DNA of 64,000 bases from Moringa oleifera (taxonomy: Eukaryota; Streptophyta; Magnoliopsida; Brassicales; Moringaceae), in NCBI GenBank assembly GCA_021397835.1, contig JAJFZO010000168.1, positions 4,278,001-4,342,000 on the forward strand, given 5' to 3'. The notes under the pieces were generated by a model. The model was not told the origin of the DNA. It searched no databases and was given only the letters and a program-made list of their open reading frames with translations. Both the position numbers and the translations under genes were made by a program. Shown here piece by piece: positions 25,822 to 38,400 of the stretch (positions within the stretch are counted from its first letter, which is position 1; the number at the start of each line of letters is the position of its first letter).

Positions 25822-28598
25822 ATGGGGTCTGTGATAAAACAGTGGCGGCCGGTTTTCGCTTTGCTCTTGATATCAAACTTGCAACATTATTGCATTGATG
25901 GAGCACCGCAGGTGCCTTGCTATTTCATTTTCGGAGACTCTTTGTCGGATAATGGAAATAACAACTTGCTGGTAACAATAGCCAAAGCTAATTATCGACC
26001 TTATGGGATCGATTTTCAGGATGGATCTACGGGACGGTTTACCAATGGTCGAACCATCCCAGATATCATCGGTCTTGCCTTACCCTCTATTTCTAATCGC
26101 ATCACTCGATTTTCTTATATTTTCTTCATATCAGAAAGAATTTATTTTTTTTTTTTAATTTCAAGCATTCATTCAAAATGATCATTTCATATACTTATTT
26201 TTGCATAATAAATAAAAAAAAACTTCGATTCTAGAAGACAATAATCTCCAATAGCAAAAACAAAAATTTGCTCTAGCGGCTTAAACTCTTTATCACTGAG
26301 TACATTGTCGAAGAATTATAACAAGGGAACTGTCACGCCGAGAGGATTACATGTGTTGACGAAAATTATCTATATACATATTCTTAGAAAATTTAATTAT
26401 GTCATGCTGTATAGTTTCTTTTGTTGTTATTCTTGGAGTTTTTTGGTTTCAAGTAACGAGGATTAAAAGGGTAATTTTAATTTAATTATTTATATAATTA
26501 TGCTAATTGATCGTTAATTTCCTCTCTTTGCAGCCGAATTGTTGGGTTTCGAAACTCGAATTCAACCTTTTGCGATGGCTAGGGGCATCGACATACTCTC
26601 TGGTGTCAACTATGCATCGGGTGCGGCAGGAATTCGTGATGAAACCGGCAGCCAATTGGTATATTTATGAATTATTTCCCACATTATATCAACTGTGATT
26701 ATTCCCTTAGTCTAAGTTAAAAAAATTGTAATTACATAGTTATTTTTAACTTGCGTCTTAAAATTATTAAAAAAAATGGTGATAATATCAATTTTTTAAA
26801 TTACATTAATAATTTTATCATATTATAATAAATCTTTTAAAAATTAAATTGCATAGAACTATTTGAACTTTGAACCAAATTTTTAATCAGTTAAATTATT
26901 TTTGTTATAAAAAACAACATTGTTTTATTACAAAAATTTTAATTTTCTATTAAAAAATATTATTTTGAAAAAAAATTGAAATAAAAAAGTAAAAATAACT
27001 TTTATTTTTTTAAATAATTACTATTATTATTTGGATAAAGATTATATAAAAGGCTCAACAATATCTTATATTATGAAACGAATCCTACTATTTAAAAAGT
27101 GACAAATCAAATATTAAATTACTAATTTTGATCAAATTAAATTTTAATTTAAATAATTTTTTTAAAAATATTTTTATTATTGAGATGTTTAAAAAATAAT
27201 TAAAATAAATTTTAAATTTAATTTTGAATTCATTATTAAAATTTAAATAATTTTTGTAAATAATTTTTTATCAAAATTTTGACATTAATTATCAAAAAAT
27301 TCTAAAATTTTATTGCGATGATCACTTAAGTATGTTGGTACATGTTTAAAAAAATTTCAAGTCAAAATTTATTGAATAAGATTCTCAATTTAAATATTTA
27401 TAATTTTTAAATTTTTGTTGAGATTTAATTTGATCTAAATTAATAAAATAGAATTCAATTTCTTACTTTTTAAATTTTTATACAACTTTATTTGGTCAGG
27501 GTAATTTAATATGCAGTTCAAAATTTTTATATTATTTATTTTAATAATATATATTAAAATATATTAAAATAATTTATTAAATGATCTTGATTTCACCATT
27601 GATTCGTTTCACTTTTAATTTCTTCTGATTTCCAATTCAGTTTTAAAAAACATTGGTTATAACAAAGAAAAATCTGAATATAATTAAGAATTAATTATGT
27701 TGGCAGGGTACTTGCATTAGTTTGAACTGGCAACTACTAAATCACCAAACCACAATCGGCCGCCTTATCGCCATGCAAGGAAGCAGTGCAGCGTCATCAC
27801 ATCTCAACAAGTGCTTATACACTATCGGAATCGGCAGCAACGACTACCTTAACAACTACTACTTGCCGGATTCTTACCCTACAAGCCGGCTCTTCAACCC
27901 CGAGCAATATGCAAGAGTCCTCATTCAACAGTATTCCCAACAATTACAGGTTACCATTAAAACCAACAATATCTCCTAAAATCATAAATTTTAAGCCATT
28001 AACACAACCTGTGTCGTGTTTCTAAGACTCTGTACGATCGCGGAGCGAGGAAGGTGGCCTTGTTTGCGGCGGGACAAATAGGCTGCATCCCCAATTCAAT
28101 CAGTAACTATGGCAAAAACGGAACGTCATGTGTAGAAAGCATGAACACGGCGGCAAATTTTTTCAATATCGAGCTTAAATCACTGGTGGATCAACTGAAC
28201 TCGAATCTGATCGATGCAAAATTTACTTATATCAACCCTATGTTACCTCGGCCGGATCAATTAGTATCACTTGGTATAAATGTCACACACCTGTTGTTGA
28301 GTACTCTTCGTAATTGCTATATCATTTTAATTAAGGCATAAACAATAGTTGAATATGGTGTATATATGTCGTTTGCATTTCAGGTTTCCGGGCATTTACC
28401 ACAGGCTGCTGCCAAGTAACGCGTCTTGGTCAGTGTATTCCAGGCCAGATGCCATGCTCGAATAGGGGCGAGTACATTTTCTGGGACTCGTTTCATCCCA
28501 CCGAGGCAGTGAATGTAATCATGGCTGATTTATCGTATTCTGCTGCTAATCCTTTGGTAGCTCACCCGTATAATGTTAGTCGGTTAGCTCAGATGTAA
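25822..28598 (+). CDS. GDSL esterase/lipase, 5 exons, 359 aa (tandem copy 2)
   Basis: Exons 25822-26071, 26534-26658, 27707-27949, 28027-28273, 28384-28598, in phase throughout. The signal peptide is hydrophobic (PVFALLLISNL) and precedes APQVPCYFIFGDSLSDNGN (block I with the nucleophile Ser). The other signatures are [23 protein letters not shown] and FWDSFHPTEAVN with the Asp/His pair, so all catalytic residues are present. Compared with copy 1 the main change is intron 2, about 1.05 kb and extremely A+T rich, which holds a MITE-like inverted-repeat element (27,031-27,495). The substrate and physiological role are not deducible. Copy 1 and copy 2 are clear paralogues. Confidence 0.93.
27031..27495. 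mobile_element. MITE-like A+T-rich inverted-repeat element in GDSL intron
   Basis: The left arm (about 27,031-27,150) has GGATAAAGATTATATAAAA and then TTTAAAAAGTGACAAATC followed by TTTTGATCAAATTAAAT. The reverse complement of the right arm (about 27,405-27,495) has the same blocks in the same order: ATAAAGTTGTATAAAA, TTTAAAAAGTAAGAAATT, TTTAGATCAAATTAAAT. Similar arms bound the element at 61,888-62,423. There is no coding capacity. Exact ends and target duplication are not resolved. Confidence 0.55.
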
Positions 28599-29649
28599 CT
28601 AAGGAAATTAAAGGAAGCTCTTTCTATGAATATACTCATACCTTGTGATCAGTAAATTTCTATCTTCTTCTTTTTTTTTTTTTTTTCTGGAACAAGAAAG
28701 GAAAGAGAAGGAAAGTTGGGTGGTGAGTTTGTTTACCTACAGCTTAAGCTGGTAGGGAAGAACCCAGCCGATGAGCCTATTCTTCCTTGGGAGAACATTT
28801 CCCTGCACCTGGTGTTTCATTGATGAAAACCCAGCTTCTGGCCTTCTTGGCTTTTTCGTTTTTTGTTTTCCCAAGAAAGTGACAGGAATTCACATCTTCT
28901 TTTACAGTTTTCCAATTTGTTCATCTGGCTTTCATGTAAACTTTATGTGCTGTTTTAAAGTCAGGTGCTAAATGAAAAACTCTCAGGCCTTAACCAGAAG
29001 TGCATAAAGAGCATTATTTCACCAATCTTATGTGGATAACCTGAAAGCTGAACTCGTTAGAAAGCAGCATCTAGTGTAAAATATATCTGCACATTTAGTG
29101 AGAAGGAACATAGATAAGAAGATGAAGCAGAAGCATAAACCATACAAAGAGAGATAAATGAGAGTGAATGCATGGAATCAGTCAGAAACTTAATTAAGGC
29201 ATGCATTAAAGACACACAACAGAATCAATCCTTCTGGGAAGAACATACTTATGGGTCTTAAACAGTCCAAAGAGTCACTGTGTGATGACAGAGTAGCAAG
29301 CCTCCAGCTAATTAAACAAAGTTGATTTATGATTTGTAGAGGATACCCTATAGCTATGATCTGGTCAAATACTAAATACCCTTCAGAGAAACCAGAAACA
29401 GCAGAACTGGATCATCCTTCAACCACATTAGCTGCACACAAAGAGAAGAAACTTTTAGATATCTCAAAGTTATCTGAATTCAATGTTTCATCTACATAAA
29501 AGGCTTACAAAGGCTTTAGATACTTGAGTTAAACTGAAAGTAATATTCAATCTCAGAAGCTATTTACAGGAATCTTGAACAATTTAGAGAATCTGAAGTT
29601 ATATCAACATTCTTTTGATATAATTAGTGTAGATGGTAATCTGTGGGAC

Positions 29650-32600
29650 TTACACTAACTGAAGGGCCATCTGATCCTGGCGTGAGTAGTGATGATTTGT
29701 GGGTTGTAATGCACTGACTTGAAAAAAGTTCCTGGAATCAAAGGGTTGAGACTGGATGACCTCATAGTTACCCCCTCCTGGCATCAAGTTCATGTTCTGC
29801 TGGTTCCTCTCATTCTCAGATATCTGCTTATATATACATATCCAACGAAAAATCACCAAAAGATGCAGAAACACAGGAGAAAGAGAGGGAGAAGGAGGGA
29901 GAGAGTACCTTTGCTCGGAGAAGCTGGTTGTTGTTATGCAAGTCAATTTCCTGCAAGGGACCCATGAATGGTTTCAATGAGATAGAAAGAAAACATTTGC
30001 AGGTTATCTTCTACATATGGAGTTCACATCAAACAAGTAGTGGAAGTCCCAATTTACCAGAAAAGAGTCAATTTACAGGATGTAGGGGAAACATCAAATA
30101 AAGAGGCAAAAATGGCATAGCGCGCCTATCATTGTTGTCCTTCCTGGTCTTCGTCATAGTTGAATTATTAAAAACTGTAATGGCTTTAAGGCACCAACCC
30201 GAAAATCTACTGCCGGAAAACAACTTTTCTAACAAATGAAACTTGTGAATGTTGTTAATTACTGCATGGCAATCGACATTTCAAATGCCCAAGAAAGGTT
30301 AAGTAACCACGTGATCATCCAACGAGGTTTATCTTGATTATGATTAAGTGGACGAAAAGCTTCAATGCATGCAGTCACATGATCTAGCTGATTTGATTAC
30401 AAGCACTGTTGGTAATAAGTGGACACTAATTTTTCAATTCAGACCTGAAGCTACTGAAGTGATTTTCAATGGCAGAATCAATGGAAACTCAATATGCTTG
30501 TTTAAACTATGCTACCATATTAGAAATTTAAGGGGATTATGAGCATAGAGTTACCCTCTTCTGCATGTACTCGATTTCGGCAAACAACAGCTCATTCTGG
30601 TTCAGAAGGGGGTTGAAGAAACGGAAGAAGAAAAGAAAGGAAGATCTGTTAGTGGCCATCCGAGCTAGCAAAAGAGAATCATAGAGATCAAATTATCTCA
30701 TACAGTATATAATATGATTGAAAGTATGTGTTGATGGTGATGGAGAAGGTATACCTTCTTTGACCGGATTCTGCTAATTCCTCTCTCTAAACGACCCTCC
30801 AAGTTCTTGAGGTCCTTGACTGTCAAAGAACCAAGAGATTCACCCAGCATATGCCTAGAAACGAACATTGCTAAAGAAATTATCCCAACAGCAAAATTTT
30901 ATTTAAGGAGATCAGTTAAGGTCACTTGAGAATTACCCGTTCGATTTTTGCAGATTTGCAATTTGTTGACGGAGTTTAGCAGCCTCTTGCTGGTAGAACT
31001 ACAGTTCAAATTCACCCAACAACAAATTAAGATGAAAAATCCAAGAATCTTACTAGAAAAGTTGCATGGAATGAGCTTTGAGCTCACACTTTCATGTTTC
31101 ATTTAGTATTATTAGTACAACAGCATCACTTGATGGGGTATAAGTTTCAGAACATGGGAAAGTTTTATTTGAAAAAATCTTTTGGTTACCATAAATGGTT
31201 GGAGGATTTTGCTTCAGATGATCATGACACTTAGTTACACTGCTTAATAGCATTAGGTACAGGTACATGTTCAGTTTCCTATTCATAATTTTATAATTTC
31301 TGTCATATTTTTCTGATTAATCTTTGGTGTCTAGGAGTCATAGATTAATTTAAAAGTTTCATATGAAAGGTGAGATACCTGAGCATTAGCTTCTGACACA
31401 GTGCCAGTATTGGAAGAATCTGCACATGCCTTCTTATACCTATCAATTGTTGCTTTAACACTGCAATCACATCATGCATTAGTTATATAACCAAGTGACA
31501 AGCACAGCTTAAGCTTCCTTTCAGAAAACTGTCTGAATAATGATCAAATTCTAAAGAACATGGCTTGAATTTTCAAATGAAGCTATCTTCTGTAATGTGT
31601 AGAGAGCTATTGAGCTACTTGGAACAAAAATGAAGCAAGTCATCTTGCGATTGCTATGAAGAAGCTTAGAAGTTTTATATTTAGGCATTGTTAATATCAA
31701 TCTTATGAATCCTGAAAATCATGTAAATGAAAGAAAGAGTATAGAAAGAGGCAATGAAAATTAAAACAAGTTAACAAAATTTCTGATAGATAGAACTGTT
31801 TTGAAGCCCTAATATCTTGTCAAAGTGCAAATCTTTGTCTCCTTTGAGCAGTGGAATATTCATCAGGTAAACCTTCAATGAACTATAACAAGGCCTGCAT
31901 CTGTAAGTCATAGGTTTGACAGAAAATAAAAGCAACAAATGCAAGAGAGGGTTGCGTCATTCCACTCATTTTACTCAATTTTCTTGAGAAAATACAATTG
32001 GTTTGGCAATCTAGGGAAGGCACCCAAGAACCCTAAAATACTTGTTTGAGACCTTAAGCAAAAACATGACTCCAATGAGCATTACCCTCTTGTAGATGTT
32101 ATGATACTTGTTTAAGGTGTCAAGCTAGCTAGTTAAGCTAAGATTTACGCATAAAGATAATCATTGTTAACGGTCAAATCAACCAACTCTCTCAGTTAAC
32201 TGAGTCTAATACGAAACCTTAATAAAAGCAAAATGTACTGCAGTGGCTAATAGTTGTTTCAAGTCATCAGTCTCTTTTCAGACAAGAATGTGACTTGTGA
32301 CATGTGATTTAATGGGATGAAACCCTCACCACTACTTATGTTATATGCAGATGAATGGTTAAAACCAAACTTACCAAAAACGAAGAAAAGGACCCACTTT
32401 TCTAAGTTTCTGATACCTTAATTTCGTCGAGCCAGTGATTGGCTGCCTCTGCCATGCTGGCACTGGTTACTACGACATGATTGGCTTGAAGCAATCTAGG
32501 GTTGAGATTTTGACACGTGTCAGAAACCCATTACACGCTGGGTAATTTCCTAAGGCATGGCTTATTACCCACCTCGATTGCCTCGAAGAACCTTGATGTG

Positions 32601-34833
32601 CTGTCTTGAAATGACTTTTTAAAGTGAAAGTGGAAGATATTATATTAAAAGTATGGTTTTAAATCAGTCTGTTTCTGTCTGAAACTCTCTGAGTGGATCA
32701 GAGCCGTCTGTTTCAGCAGCAGCCATTGCTTCAATTGCATGAAAGAAGCCAAAAAAGCATCAGCTCAGGCTCAGATCTCTCCCATTGGCTCCGCACTTCT
32801 GGTGCAAACTTAACTTTGTCTCTCCCTCTAAAGAAGAACACAAACTCTCTCTCTCTCTCTAAGAACTTGCATAAATATATCTATGCAAGATCTTCAGCAA
32901 ATGCCAAAACTCACTCTACAACCTCAAACAGTGACACCATAATGACACACCCACATCTCATTTCAGCCATTCTCTCTCTCTCTTACAAGCTTTGTCTGAG
33001 TTTGTGTTTGTGTGATGGAGAGATATCTAAGTAGAAGAAACGGGCAAGTGGGTGTTTCATTTTTGCACCATAAGAGATAACAAGTAGGATTCATCAGAAG
33101 ATGGAGATGAAATGAGGAGGAAGCCTAAGTCAAGGAATCGTGACATAAACCCTTTTGTCAGTTGTCAAGAAACTGAAATATCTCTGTGGTGACGTGACCA
33201 AAGATTCTGTAACTAAGCCAACCCATAACACAGACCTGATCTTTCTCTGGTCGTCAAAACCCTAACCACACAGCTTTTACTCTATACCCTCCAAGGGTAA
33301 AAAGGATCAAGAAATTTACTTACCCATGTGAAATTTTGGCCAGTTTTGATTGGTTGAGAAAGGATCTTTCCATTATTTTACTAGATTTAAGGGTTACCCA
33401 TTCAAGTCTGAAGACATGTAGCTAACCCTAAGTGGTTATCCACAAACCCTAATTTGGTTATGCTTTGACCAGGGGCGTAAGGGAACTCACGTGGTGTTGC
33501 AGTGGGGATTTAGGGAAATTTCGTGTGGATTAAGGAAAAACCCTAATCTGGGTATGCTTGGCTTCGACCTGATTTGGTTGTGTGGTTTGAAAAAGGAGGA
33601 CTAACATTAATTTTTCCAATAAAGAGAGAAAACCCTAAAATAAAGAGAGATTTTTTATGGAATTTTAACACTCAGTTTTAATTTTCTCTTTGGTTATGTA
33701 CTTTTGATGTCTTGATTGTTAACTGACGTTTCATTAAGGATTGAAGAGGAGTTGTGGGCTAATGAGAGCGTGACAGCTTTTGTTCTATGCCTTCCTTCTC
33801 TTTCTTTACCTTCTTCATAGATGACACAGACGCAGACGCCGACGCAGACGCAGACACAGACACTCATGTGATTACATGTATGTACATGTACACAAAGAGA
33901 TGGAAAGAGTGCAAGAGGAATAATGGGAAGGCAAAGGAGCAAAGAAACAGCAAACTTAACAACAACGGAAGAAGATAAGAACCTGATCTCACAGGCCTGC
34001 ATACGATTCCATAACCTCACCAGATCTAGCTTGGTAACTACCAAACCAGCAAAAACTCATAGAAAGATCATAAACAGAAAAACCCAGGAATTAAAAACTA
34101 AAAACAGATACCCTTAAAGCTTATATGAGTAAAAAAAGTGATAAGAAAGAAAAGAAAACAGAAGAAAATGAATCTTAGTTATAGAAAACTCAATCTAAAC
34201 TCTACCTAATAAATGATTGTGTTCTTTCTCTTAAATCCACCTAAGATCTATTTAAAGAAGCTTAAGTCTTTACTTCCACACACCATTTTTCCTCATTAGT
34301 TGAATCCAAAACCTTTCATCAAAGAACCAGAGACACTGATTGAAAACCCTGTTTGAGACTGGAGTATAGAGGGGAACACGATGAACAAGTAGGAAAAACT
34401 GGGTCACGAAATTCAGATCAGAAATGCTATATATTTGCTTCTATGTATATAGATACATATCTGAATCTTAGAAAAGCTTCAGATTTTTCAATGAACCCAA
34501 AACCTAGAAAAATAGAAGAAAAGAATCATCGGAGAATGGCAGTAAAATTGAGAAATCTTGAGAATGAGATCAAGAGAGCAGCATATGTAAATGTACACGT
34601 AGATACCTGTTGTTGGCATACTCGTAGAGGCGGCCGCGGCTGGAGAAGACAATAAGTGCAACCTCTGCATCACAAAGAACTGACAATTCATAGGCCTTTT
34701 TGAGCAAACCATTGCGCCTCTTGCAGAATGTAACTTGGCGATTTGTGGTGTTTTCGATCCGTTTGATCTCGATCTTTCCCCTCCCTGTTTTCCTCTGGGG
34801 AGAGGTCTCCCCGGACTCGTTTAGGTACGCCGT
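29650..34833 (-). CDS. AG: AGAMOUS (C-class floral MADS-box factor), 7 coding exons, 242 aa, probable ACG start
   Basis: A type II MIKC transcription factor that specifies stamens and carpels and ends floral meristem activity (family knowledge). Coding exons: 34833-34607, 31460-31379, 30998-30937, 30854-30755, 30596-30555, 29950-29909, 29823-29650; K-domain exon sizes 62, 100, 42, 42 are typical of the clade. The MADS domain starts [18 protein letters not shown]. The C-terminus ends with the AG motifs ([12 protein letters not shown], then DQMALQLV). [11 protein letters not shown] and [16 protein letters not shown] favour the euAG over the PLENA/SHATTERPROOF lineage. No in-frame AUG precedes the MADS domain: a TGA lies just upstream of the acceptor and the leader lacks AUG. 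The likely start is ACG at 34,833-34,831 in an ACCACGGCG context, at the position of the ACG described for Arabidopsis AG. The 3.1-kb intron after the MADS exon matches the regulatory intron of AG genes. Confidence 0.95.
31461..34606 (-). promoter_or_regulatory. Large AGAMOUS intron with candidate cis-elements
   Basis: In Arabidopsis the equivalent intron carries most AG transcriptional control (LEAFY, WUSCHEL, CCAAT and CArG elements). Visible here are two CCAATCA boxes on the minus strand, 42 bp apart (32,442-32,437 and 32,484-32,480), each preceded by AGC. Others are one perfect CArg box, CCTAATTTGG, at 33,448-33,457, a CCAATGG matching the LEAFY core (minus, 32,788-32,782), and a palindromic CACGTG core at about 32,514-32,519. 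Function is inferred from position only. CT-rich runs (32,846-32,860) and a GACGCA-type repeat (33,831-33,862) are also present. Confidence 0.5.
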
Positions 34834-34841
34834 GGTTGCCA

Positions 34842-35445
34842 GCTGATCCAAACACAATCAAGATCCATCAAAATACAACAGATACTCATACTTGATAAAC
34901 TTTAATTTGGTCAGAACTTTAACTAAAAGTGATGCTCTCTTATCCACTGAAATGTTAGTACTTGCAAATGTACACGGTTCCTACAAAACTACTTTAAAAC
35001 TTCAGACCTTTGGTTTCAGTTCTTGTGGCTTGGGTGATCAAACAGAGAAAGAGCAGTCCAATCTGAGACCAGAAATGCAAAATGGATTAAGAATCCTATG
35101 GCAATTGCTTTTTAGCCCTAACAGCTACAAGTATATAGCTAGATTTCAGTTTCCATTTCCTGTGGGTTCTAGTTGGTGATCAAAGAGAGAAATATATAGC
35201 AGAGATGAATTTGCCTTTCAAAGCAGGAAACTTGAAAAGATTGACTGACCCAAAAGAAGTGAAGCAATGAAAAAGATTAGAAAGATAGTGTTTGAGGGTT
35301 TTTGAGCTCACTAACCTGGTGAGGAAACAAAGAGAAAAGAGAGAAGGAAGTGTTATGAGTTTGAAGGACAGGAAGCTTTTTCTGGGTTTTGCTCTCTTCT
35401 TTTATACAAATCTGAACAGAAGAGATGCAGAAAATGGAAGCTATG
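34842..35445 (-). other. AGAMOUS 5' leader: non-coding exon plus intron
   Basis: A leader exon is proposed from the TATA-derived start (about 35,445) to a donor (CACCAG then GTTAGTGAG) at about 35,315. The following intron ends at the acceptor GGATCAG before 34,842. I find no CAT on the plus strand between 35,311 and 35,460, so this exon has no AUG in any frame on the transcribed strand. The short part of the next exon before the ACG (CTGGCAACC) also lacks one. Confidence 0.6.
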
Positions 35446-35473
35446 ATAAAAGTGATGGGAAGAGGTGGGTGGG

Positions 35474-35481
35474 TATTTATA
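35474..35481 (-). promoter_or_regulatory. TATA box of AGAMOUS
   Basis: TATAAATA on the minus strand, followed by CCCACCCACC. Transcription would be expected about 30 bp downstream, near 35,445, which leaves a leader exon of about 130 nt. It is supported by position only. Confidence 0.55.
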
Positions 35482-38400
35482 AAGCTAAGAACAACTCTTC
35501 ATCCATTTTTAATTATAAAACACTCCTAGTTAATCAACTACAGTATTTCTTTCTTGACCAAAATGGAAAATCTACTTGCATATCTTTTTGATTAAATTGT
35601 TGCCTTTCTTTTGTTTTGAGTGCTCTTCTCTGAGTGGTCTGCAATAAAGATGATACAAAAGAGAGAAGGCTAAAGTTGGGAATCACACATATAATAACAA
35701 TTCAGGCTTCATATCAACCATTAGTTTTTTTTTTTTCCTTTCTTTCTTTCTTTCTTTCTTGAATCATGGAAACCAAGCAAAAGGAAGAAAGAAGAAACAA
35801 GAGAAAAGAATGAATAATGGAAGATATTACAAGGAGAGAAAAGGACTTCTGCAGGTGATTATTGATGGTTTGAATAAGACAGTTTGGGGTTAAGTAGCAT
35901 AATGCGGTCCTCTTAGTAATAAAATTAGAAGCAGAGGAGTCAACTAGCTGGGGACGTCCTTCACTTTGTTTCTTACTTGTTATTTGCTTGTTCTTTGAGT
36001 TGTACATCTACTGATAAGGAAATCTGAAATCAACTCCACAGACTGTAAGAAAACTCAAATCACAAGAATTGAATAAAAATTCATTGTGAGAGGGTGGCAT
36101 GCAGTACTATAACTTACTCAACTCAGCAACTACGTTGTTGAAGATCAAATTTGGACTAAATTTCATTTTATGTCATCATTATCGCTTATATATATACTAC
36201 TTTTCAAAATGATAAATTTTAAATAATTTGTTTTTTATAAAAAGTTTAGATATAATATGGTTTGTTATGAAAGGATCTAGCAAATCTCTTGTTTTTAATT
36301 TTATATAATTGCGGCTTGTTATAATTTGGATAAAAGAAATCATTTCTTTATTTTTTGAATATTTTATAGTTTTTCTTCTTTATAAATTACTAGTTGTTGT
36401 TTCAGATAATTAGTTGATGGAACAATTTTCCTTTATTTATAAGCATTCCGTGGTAATATATTACAATTCAATCTAATATTTTGGCTACCCCAAATTACAT
36501 AATTGTCAATTAATTTTCTTTCTGTTTTTCATACCAAATATTAAGACTAACACTTTCAAAATGAATTCGGGCAACAAAATTTTGCAATTCTTTTTTAAGG
36601 GTTAGCAAAGATAAAGGAGCTTGCTAGCTAGCACCAGTTGATTAATTAGAACAAATAAAGCCTATTTAATTTAGGTTATAATTTAACATATGTGGGACAA
36701 TTCATTCTAAGTGAGATATGATAGCTCCTCTTTCATTGGAAGGCCCCATCAATTCATGGCAATGGCCCCATCTCTTTGTGTTTATTTGGCTTCACTATTT
36801 TGTGTATGTTTATCTTGAATTTAAAGATTTAAAGCAAGTTTTTACATTATCCAAAGCACAATGATTTTCATTATAGGCTTATGACAAAAATGTAGGCTGC
36901 TACCATTCTTCGATTTCCCATTTTAAACCCATTTATGGTAATAATAAAAGAAGCTCTTATCATTGTAGAAAATCAGTATGTTCCCTCTTACCCATTGCTT
37001 AGATCATTGGGTTTTGATATCATCTGAAAAATTACAACTACTTAACTAAAAATAAACAGCGAGTTTCAAAATAAAAGAAAATTTTCGACGTTCAAATCAA
37101 TTTTTTGTATATTAAGTAAATTATCAATGAAAATAAGAAGTAAATGTTGAAAACGAGTATATCAAGTTTTATATATTTTTTTAAAAAGAAGATGAATTTC
37201 TTTAATATTACCTTGACAATGTTTGATTGTCAAGCAAATAATAATAAGATAATTGCTAAAACCATGCCAAAACTACATTCCGCAAACATGTCATCGGCCA
37301 AGAGGTGGCATGTTGGATTCTCATCTTCGCCAATGTATCAATTCTTGGTTGATTGCCTGTTGGGTATCAAAAGATTTCATTCTTTTCCTACTTTGAAGTC
37401 TTCGTTTCAATGGAAATTATGCAATTAATATTCATATGAGAGAAATACTCTTCAATTAATATTCATTCATCTTAGAGGAGGAATACATGTCACTTCATCT
37501 TCCTATGGCATTATTACATGTTCATTGTCAAGATAATATCTCATCGAACGGACAATGAGGACAGCATGTTAGGACGCATTATAAATACTCATTAATGGAT
37601 TTGTTTAAAGCATCCCATGGGATTTTTGTTTTCTTGTGTATGTTTGGTGACTACTCGAAGAAGGATAGACGATGATCACACCATATATATCAACCCAATT
37701 GTTGTATAATGGCCAGCTTCGTGCTTATCTTCCATTCACTACCACACATATCTTCCACACACCAAACCCTTTATGCACCCACGTAATTGCAGTCCTTAAG
37801 AAAATTGAAACTATAAGATCATCTAGACGAGAGAAAATGGTAGCTAGGGTTCATACGCATTGCAATCTTAATTGTTTCTAAAGTTCTAATTTGGTGCTCA
37901 ATGTACATGATCTGGACTTGTCTTTGCCATGCTGACTTCAAGAGAACAATATGTATGAACTCAGATATATACCCACCAATTTGCATACAACAAAACCTGA
38001 GAACGTAACTCTCTCATTGCCATGACACTTATCAATCTAGTTGCAACCATTTCGGTTCATGAACCATGTGCGTACCATTGCATTGCGATGATGCCAAACG
38101 ACCAACCTTCCTCAATATCATCATCATCATCAAGTCGGAGCTCAGACTGAGATAATCTCATGTGCCATAATTCTTATTTTCTTTCTTCCTTCGTGGTTGT
38201 ACGCGCAAAACTTTCTCAAAACCCTACAAGGCACCTTCCACTAATGGCTTCAAGTCTAAAGCTTCCTTCTCGAATAGTAGGCCATTGTGATCGTCAATGC
38301 TCTCATTGAGTCAAAACACTTGATGGTTCACAACAAGAAAATCTTCATCGTATCTACTAAGAGGACCACATTGAGGGCAACCACTACCATATGATCAATT

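Noticed and set aside
32693..33034. Plus-strand open frame of 113 codons inside the AGAMOUS intron
   Set aside because: Ser/Leu-rich low complexity driven by CT repeats, with no family signature; it lies in a regulatory intron.
33694..34044. Minus-strand open frame with Val-Cys repeats
   Set aside because: Translation of a simple-sequence repeat, not a gene.
29650..34833. Assignment to SHATTERPROOF/PLENA rather than AGAMOUS
   Set aside because: The K domain ([11 protein letters not shown]), the [16 protein letters not shown] segment, the C-terminal FDSRNFFQV motif and the Ala-Tyr N-terminus fit euAG better, and the gene neighbourhood is that of AG. A phylogeny would settle it.
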